Source of the DNA: Branchiostoma floridae
Taxonomy: Eukaryota > Chordata > Leptocardii > Amphioxiformes > Branchiostomatidae
NCBI RefSeq assembly: GCF_000003815.2
Contig: NW_023365878.1
Location: 1-20,802, forward strand
DNA length: 20,802 nucleotides
Direction: 5' to 3'
Under the pieces are notes generated by a model that was not told where the DNA came from, ran no database searches, and worked only from the letters and a program-made list of their open reading frames with translations. Numbering within the stretch: position 1 is the first letter of the stretch; each line of letters begins with the position of its first letter. Both the position numbers and the translations under genes were made by a program. This document shows, piece after piece, positions 18,525 to 20,802 of the stretch.

Positions 18525-19540
18525 TCTGTTTTATCAAGCCCCATCCTATGGAATTCCAGTCTTGTGCCTCACGCTAATGTGCCTAGTGCCTCATGCTAAT
18601 TTTTGCCATCGGAATCACAGCATATAGCCCTCTTCACCGCATGGATGCCACACACTTAGTCTTCTAGCGAAGTGGCATCATGACTCGCCACATTGTTCCC
18701 GAATGTTCCAATAGCATTGATACATTACATCCTTTACAAACATTATGTGTCATAGAAAGAAAGATTGTTACTTCCATATTGACGCACTAGCTGCAATTAG
18801 GTTGGAATTTGATCTCCCATTTTTTAGTTGTAACTGCGTTTAAGTTGTGGACCTGGAAGATGTATGTCAATACACAGCTGTAAACCCTTTCAAATCCTTC
18901 TATGACTGCAAATCCTTTTGACAGTAAATGACGTTATAAAGCCCTCTTGAGATAGGATGTCCCCATTGACGTACTTGGGTGTTTATCTCTTGCGCTATAT
19001 AATGGGGAATCTTGGTCTTTATTGCGCTGCATTGTCTAGACCTAAGTCGCATTGGCTTTAAGAGAGATGGCTAAAAGCACCTCATTTGAGCATGCAGATT
19101 ATGGCCATTGGTCATAAAGTAAGAAACAAGGACTCTCATCACTAATGAGTTGTCGTGGCTGGTTAAGACTATATTTCCCTAAAACAAAACACGAACATAT
19201 TTCAATATATACTATGTACAATATGATATGTACTATGTACATACAGTAATATATGTATAGATCTGGTATCTACAAGGCTGTCCTGATGAACCCGTATATA
19301 TACGGGATGCACATATATGATTTCTGTAGGTGGGTCCAGTAAATACAGGTTTGTGGCATTTCTTACCACAGGAAACCGCATTGATCTGGAAGTCTGCAGC
19401 AGCAGCACAGAATAGGTCACGTTTTACTGATCAGATTAAACAACCAGCTTAGGAGGGTTAAATTGACAAAAAAAGTCTGAGCAGGACAAAGGGTCACAAA
19501 GGTCACATGCGAGGGCAAGAGAAGTAGTATGGGGATTACG
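18525..19540. other. Right-side spacer, no gene supported
   Basis: AT-rich sequence with minor features only. GTGCCTCACGCTAAT is nearly repeated as GTGCCTCATGCTAAT near 18564-18600. A perfect 16 bp palindrome, CCCGTATATATACGGG, sits at 19291-19306 within a TATGTAC-rich stretch. No exon or RNA gene was recognised. Confidence 0.4.
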
Positions 19541-19544
19541 ACCC

Positions 19545-19685
19545 CTATATCCACCCCTATATCCACCTACCAAATATCATCAGGATCAATCAAAGGCGAT
19601 TTTCGAGTGATACTGTTCACAGACAGACAGACAGACAGACGTACAAGCCTAAAACATAACCTTGCCATTCTGGCAAAGGTAATAA
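19545..19685 (+). repeat. Dispersed repeat ending in microsatellite and hairpin, copy 2
   Basis: It contains CCACCTACCAAATATCATCA, then GATTTTCGAGTGATACTG, a (CAGA)n microsatellite (19619-19640), AAAACATAACCTTGCCA, and a terminal hairpin ACCTTGCCA-TTC-TGGCAAAGGT at 19659-19680 with one bulged base. The order and orientation match the element at 12251-12420, but the microsatellite unit differs (CAGA here, CATA there). A just-upstream duplication, CCCCTATATCCACC, is visible at 19541-19566. Confidence 0.6.
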
Positions 19686-20337
19686 ATATATCTACCTTCG
19701 AAACGCACTTTGAATACGCACAAAGCTCGCTCCAGGCGCGTAGGAAAACGCCAGGTCAAGGTTTCGGGTCAAAGTTCAAATCTGACCGGATATCTGTAAT
19801 CCGCACTGAAGGCCTCGTTCCGGTATTACTCCGCGGGTGGGCACTCAGAAGTATTCCCTCCGAAATATGAATGGGGCCCCAAAATCGTGTGTTTATGTAG
19901 ACGATAAATTGCCTTTTATCGCTCCCATGTCATATCGAAGGATTTGAGATGAAAGGTTGTGTATTTCTGACAGGATCGGGTGGAAAAGTTTCGGCATTCG
20001 GGCGATTCTCGGACGTGTACGCTTGTTTGTCCTGAGTAATGTAGTTAGCGGGTCACTGAAGGAAAGCCCCACTTTCTGGATAGTATTTATGTGCAGTTAT
20101 AGATGTTATAAAAATCGATCCACCGGTCAGATTTTGGGGAATTTTTTTTTATTGAGTACTGGATAAGTGCTTTTTCAATAGAAATTAAAACATCTCCAGT
20201 AGAGCTGTTTCTTTATTGGATTTTCGCCCATTAAAGTTGCATATTTAAGCACTATTGGAAATGAGGCAACAAAAGTCCGGTATGAGGCCTAAAGGTTCCG
20301 CTTCGAATTGCGAAGTAATCCGTGAATATAAGACGCA
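19686..20337. other. CpG-containing single-copy stretch, unidentified
   Basis: More CpG dinucleotides than the neighbouring DNA (for example around 19730-19860 and 19975-20030). A 113-codon plus-strand ORF (19529-19870) overlaps the preceding repeat and is not credible as a gene. The absence of recognisable motifs and the position next to a satellite suggest repeat-associated or transposon-derived DNA. I cannot identify it. Confidence 0.35.
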
Positions 20338-20802
20338 AATCATAGTAAAACCCGAAAATACGAGTGAAGGCTCACCTGGGGGATAACCGCTAACCGCTAA
20401 GCGAACCCTTCGGTAACCGCAAAAAAGCGACCCCTTACGATCGGACTTCCGAAATTTCAAACAAAATGTGCGTTACTTTCAACACTTGAGTATCATAGTA
20501 AACCCGTGGGCAAAAGGTAAGAAGTGATTTGAGTACCCAAAATTACTTTGTAACTTTTCTACATACGAATGAAGGCTCACCTGGGGGATAACCGCTAACC
20601 GCTAAGCGAACCATTCGGTAACCGCAAAAAAGCGACCCCTTACGATCGGACTTCCGAAATTTCAACCATAATGTGCGTTACTTTCAACACTAGAATATCA
20701 AAGTAAAACCCATGGGCAAAAGGTAAAAAGTGATTTGAGTACCCAAAATTACGTTGTAACTTTTCTACATACGAATGAAGGCTCACCTGGGGGATAACCG
20801 CT
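20338..20802. repeat. Satellite with 205-206 bp units, runs off the window
   Basis: Units start at 20361 (CGAGTGAAGG), 20566 and 20772 (CGAATGAAGG), periods 205 and 206 bp. The two complete units differ at roughly 13 positions, about 94% identity by eye. A truncated unit precedes them: ATCATAGTAAAACCCG at 20339 matches unit-internal sequence and then jumps about 52 bp to the next unit start, marking the array edge or a deletion. Each unit holds a nested motif, CCGCTAACCGCTAAGCGAAC, followed by TTCGGTAACCGC, which gives internal short repeats. The third unit is cut by the window end, so array length is unknown. Confidence 0.9.

Noticed and set aside
19529-19870. 113-codon plus-strand ORF
   Set aside because: Its first half is the dispersed microsatellite repeat, including TDRQTDRR from (CAGA)n, so it is not a credible gene.
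1-20802. tRNA or rRNA genes
   Set aside because: No GGTTCGAATCC-type B box with a matching A box, and no conserved rRNA words, were seen by eye. A tRNAscan or Infernal run would be decisive.

Overview
The window looks like ordinary animal nuclear DNA, not prokaryotic or viral. It is AT-rich with CpG-rich islands, has no long non-repetitive ORF, and carries short exon-like blocks bounded by good splice sites, plus microsatellites, a minisatellite, a satellite, foldback and MITE-like elements and worn LINE ends. The repeat style (two microsatellite elements ending in an ACCTT...AAGGT hairpin, dispersed AATTATGCAAAT units, many TACATGTA-like words) reminds me of a lancelet (Branchiostoma) or a similar marine invertebrate. 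That is an impression from memory, not a search result.

The only gene I can support is a split plus-strand gene spanning most of the window. Candidate coding exons are at 1024-1110 (ATG at 1053), 4579-4647, 6470-6531, 6657-6776, 7107-7169, 9682-9771, 16867-17042 and 17694-17772. An alternative first exon is at 3956-4038 and a weak terminal exon at 18345-18524. The splice phases agree along the whole chain (1,1,0,0,0,0,2,0), and in the 6470, 6657, 16867 and 17694 exons only the frame the chain requires is open. The joined product (about 239 residues through 17772) belongs to no family I recognise, so no function is assigned. Whether the last two exons belong to the same gene as the first six is inference.

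The introns hold most of the structure. 4766-5405 is a foldback element whose arms flank an array of TTATGCATAA units. 10493-10604 is a minus-strand LINE 3' end with a trinucleotide tail. 11560-11935 is a degenerate array of about 120 bp units, each carrying the POU octamer ATGCAAAT. 12251-12420 is a microsatellite/hairpin repeat with a relative at 19545-19685. 12683-12742 is a perfect 60 bp palindrome. 13700-15006 is the most striking locus: three short palindromes followed by about 18 copies of a 66 bp unit bounded by the same inverted half-sites. 17215-17597 is a MITE-like element inside the last confident intron. A satellite of 205-206 bp units begins near 20338 and runs off the right edge.

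Two CpG-rich stretches (about 3300-3900 and 9937-10030) carry NRF-1-like, YY1-like and Sp1-like words and may be promoters. No tRNA, rRNA, CRISPR array or bacterial-type operon was seen. The best candidate for something undescribed is the palindrome-to-minisatellite locus at 13700-15006; I find no evidence that it encodes a protein.
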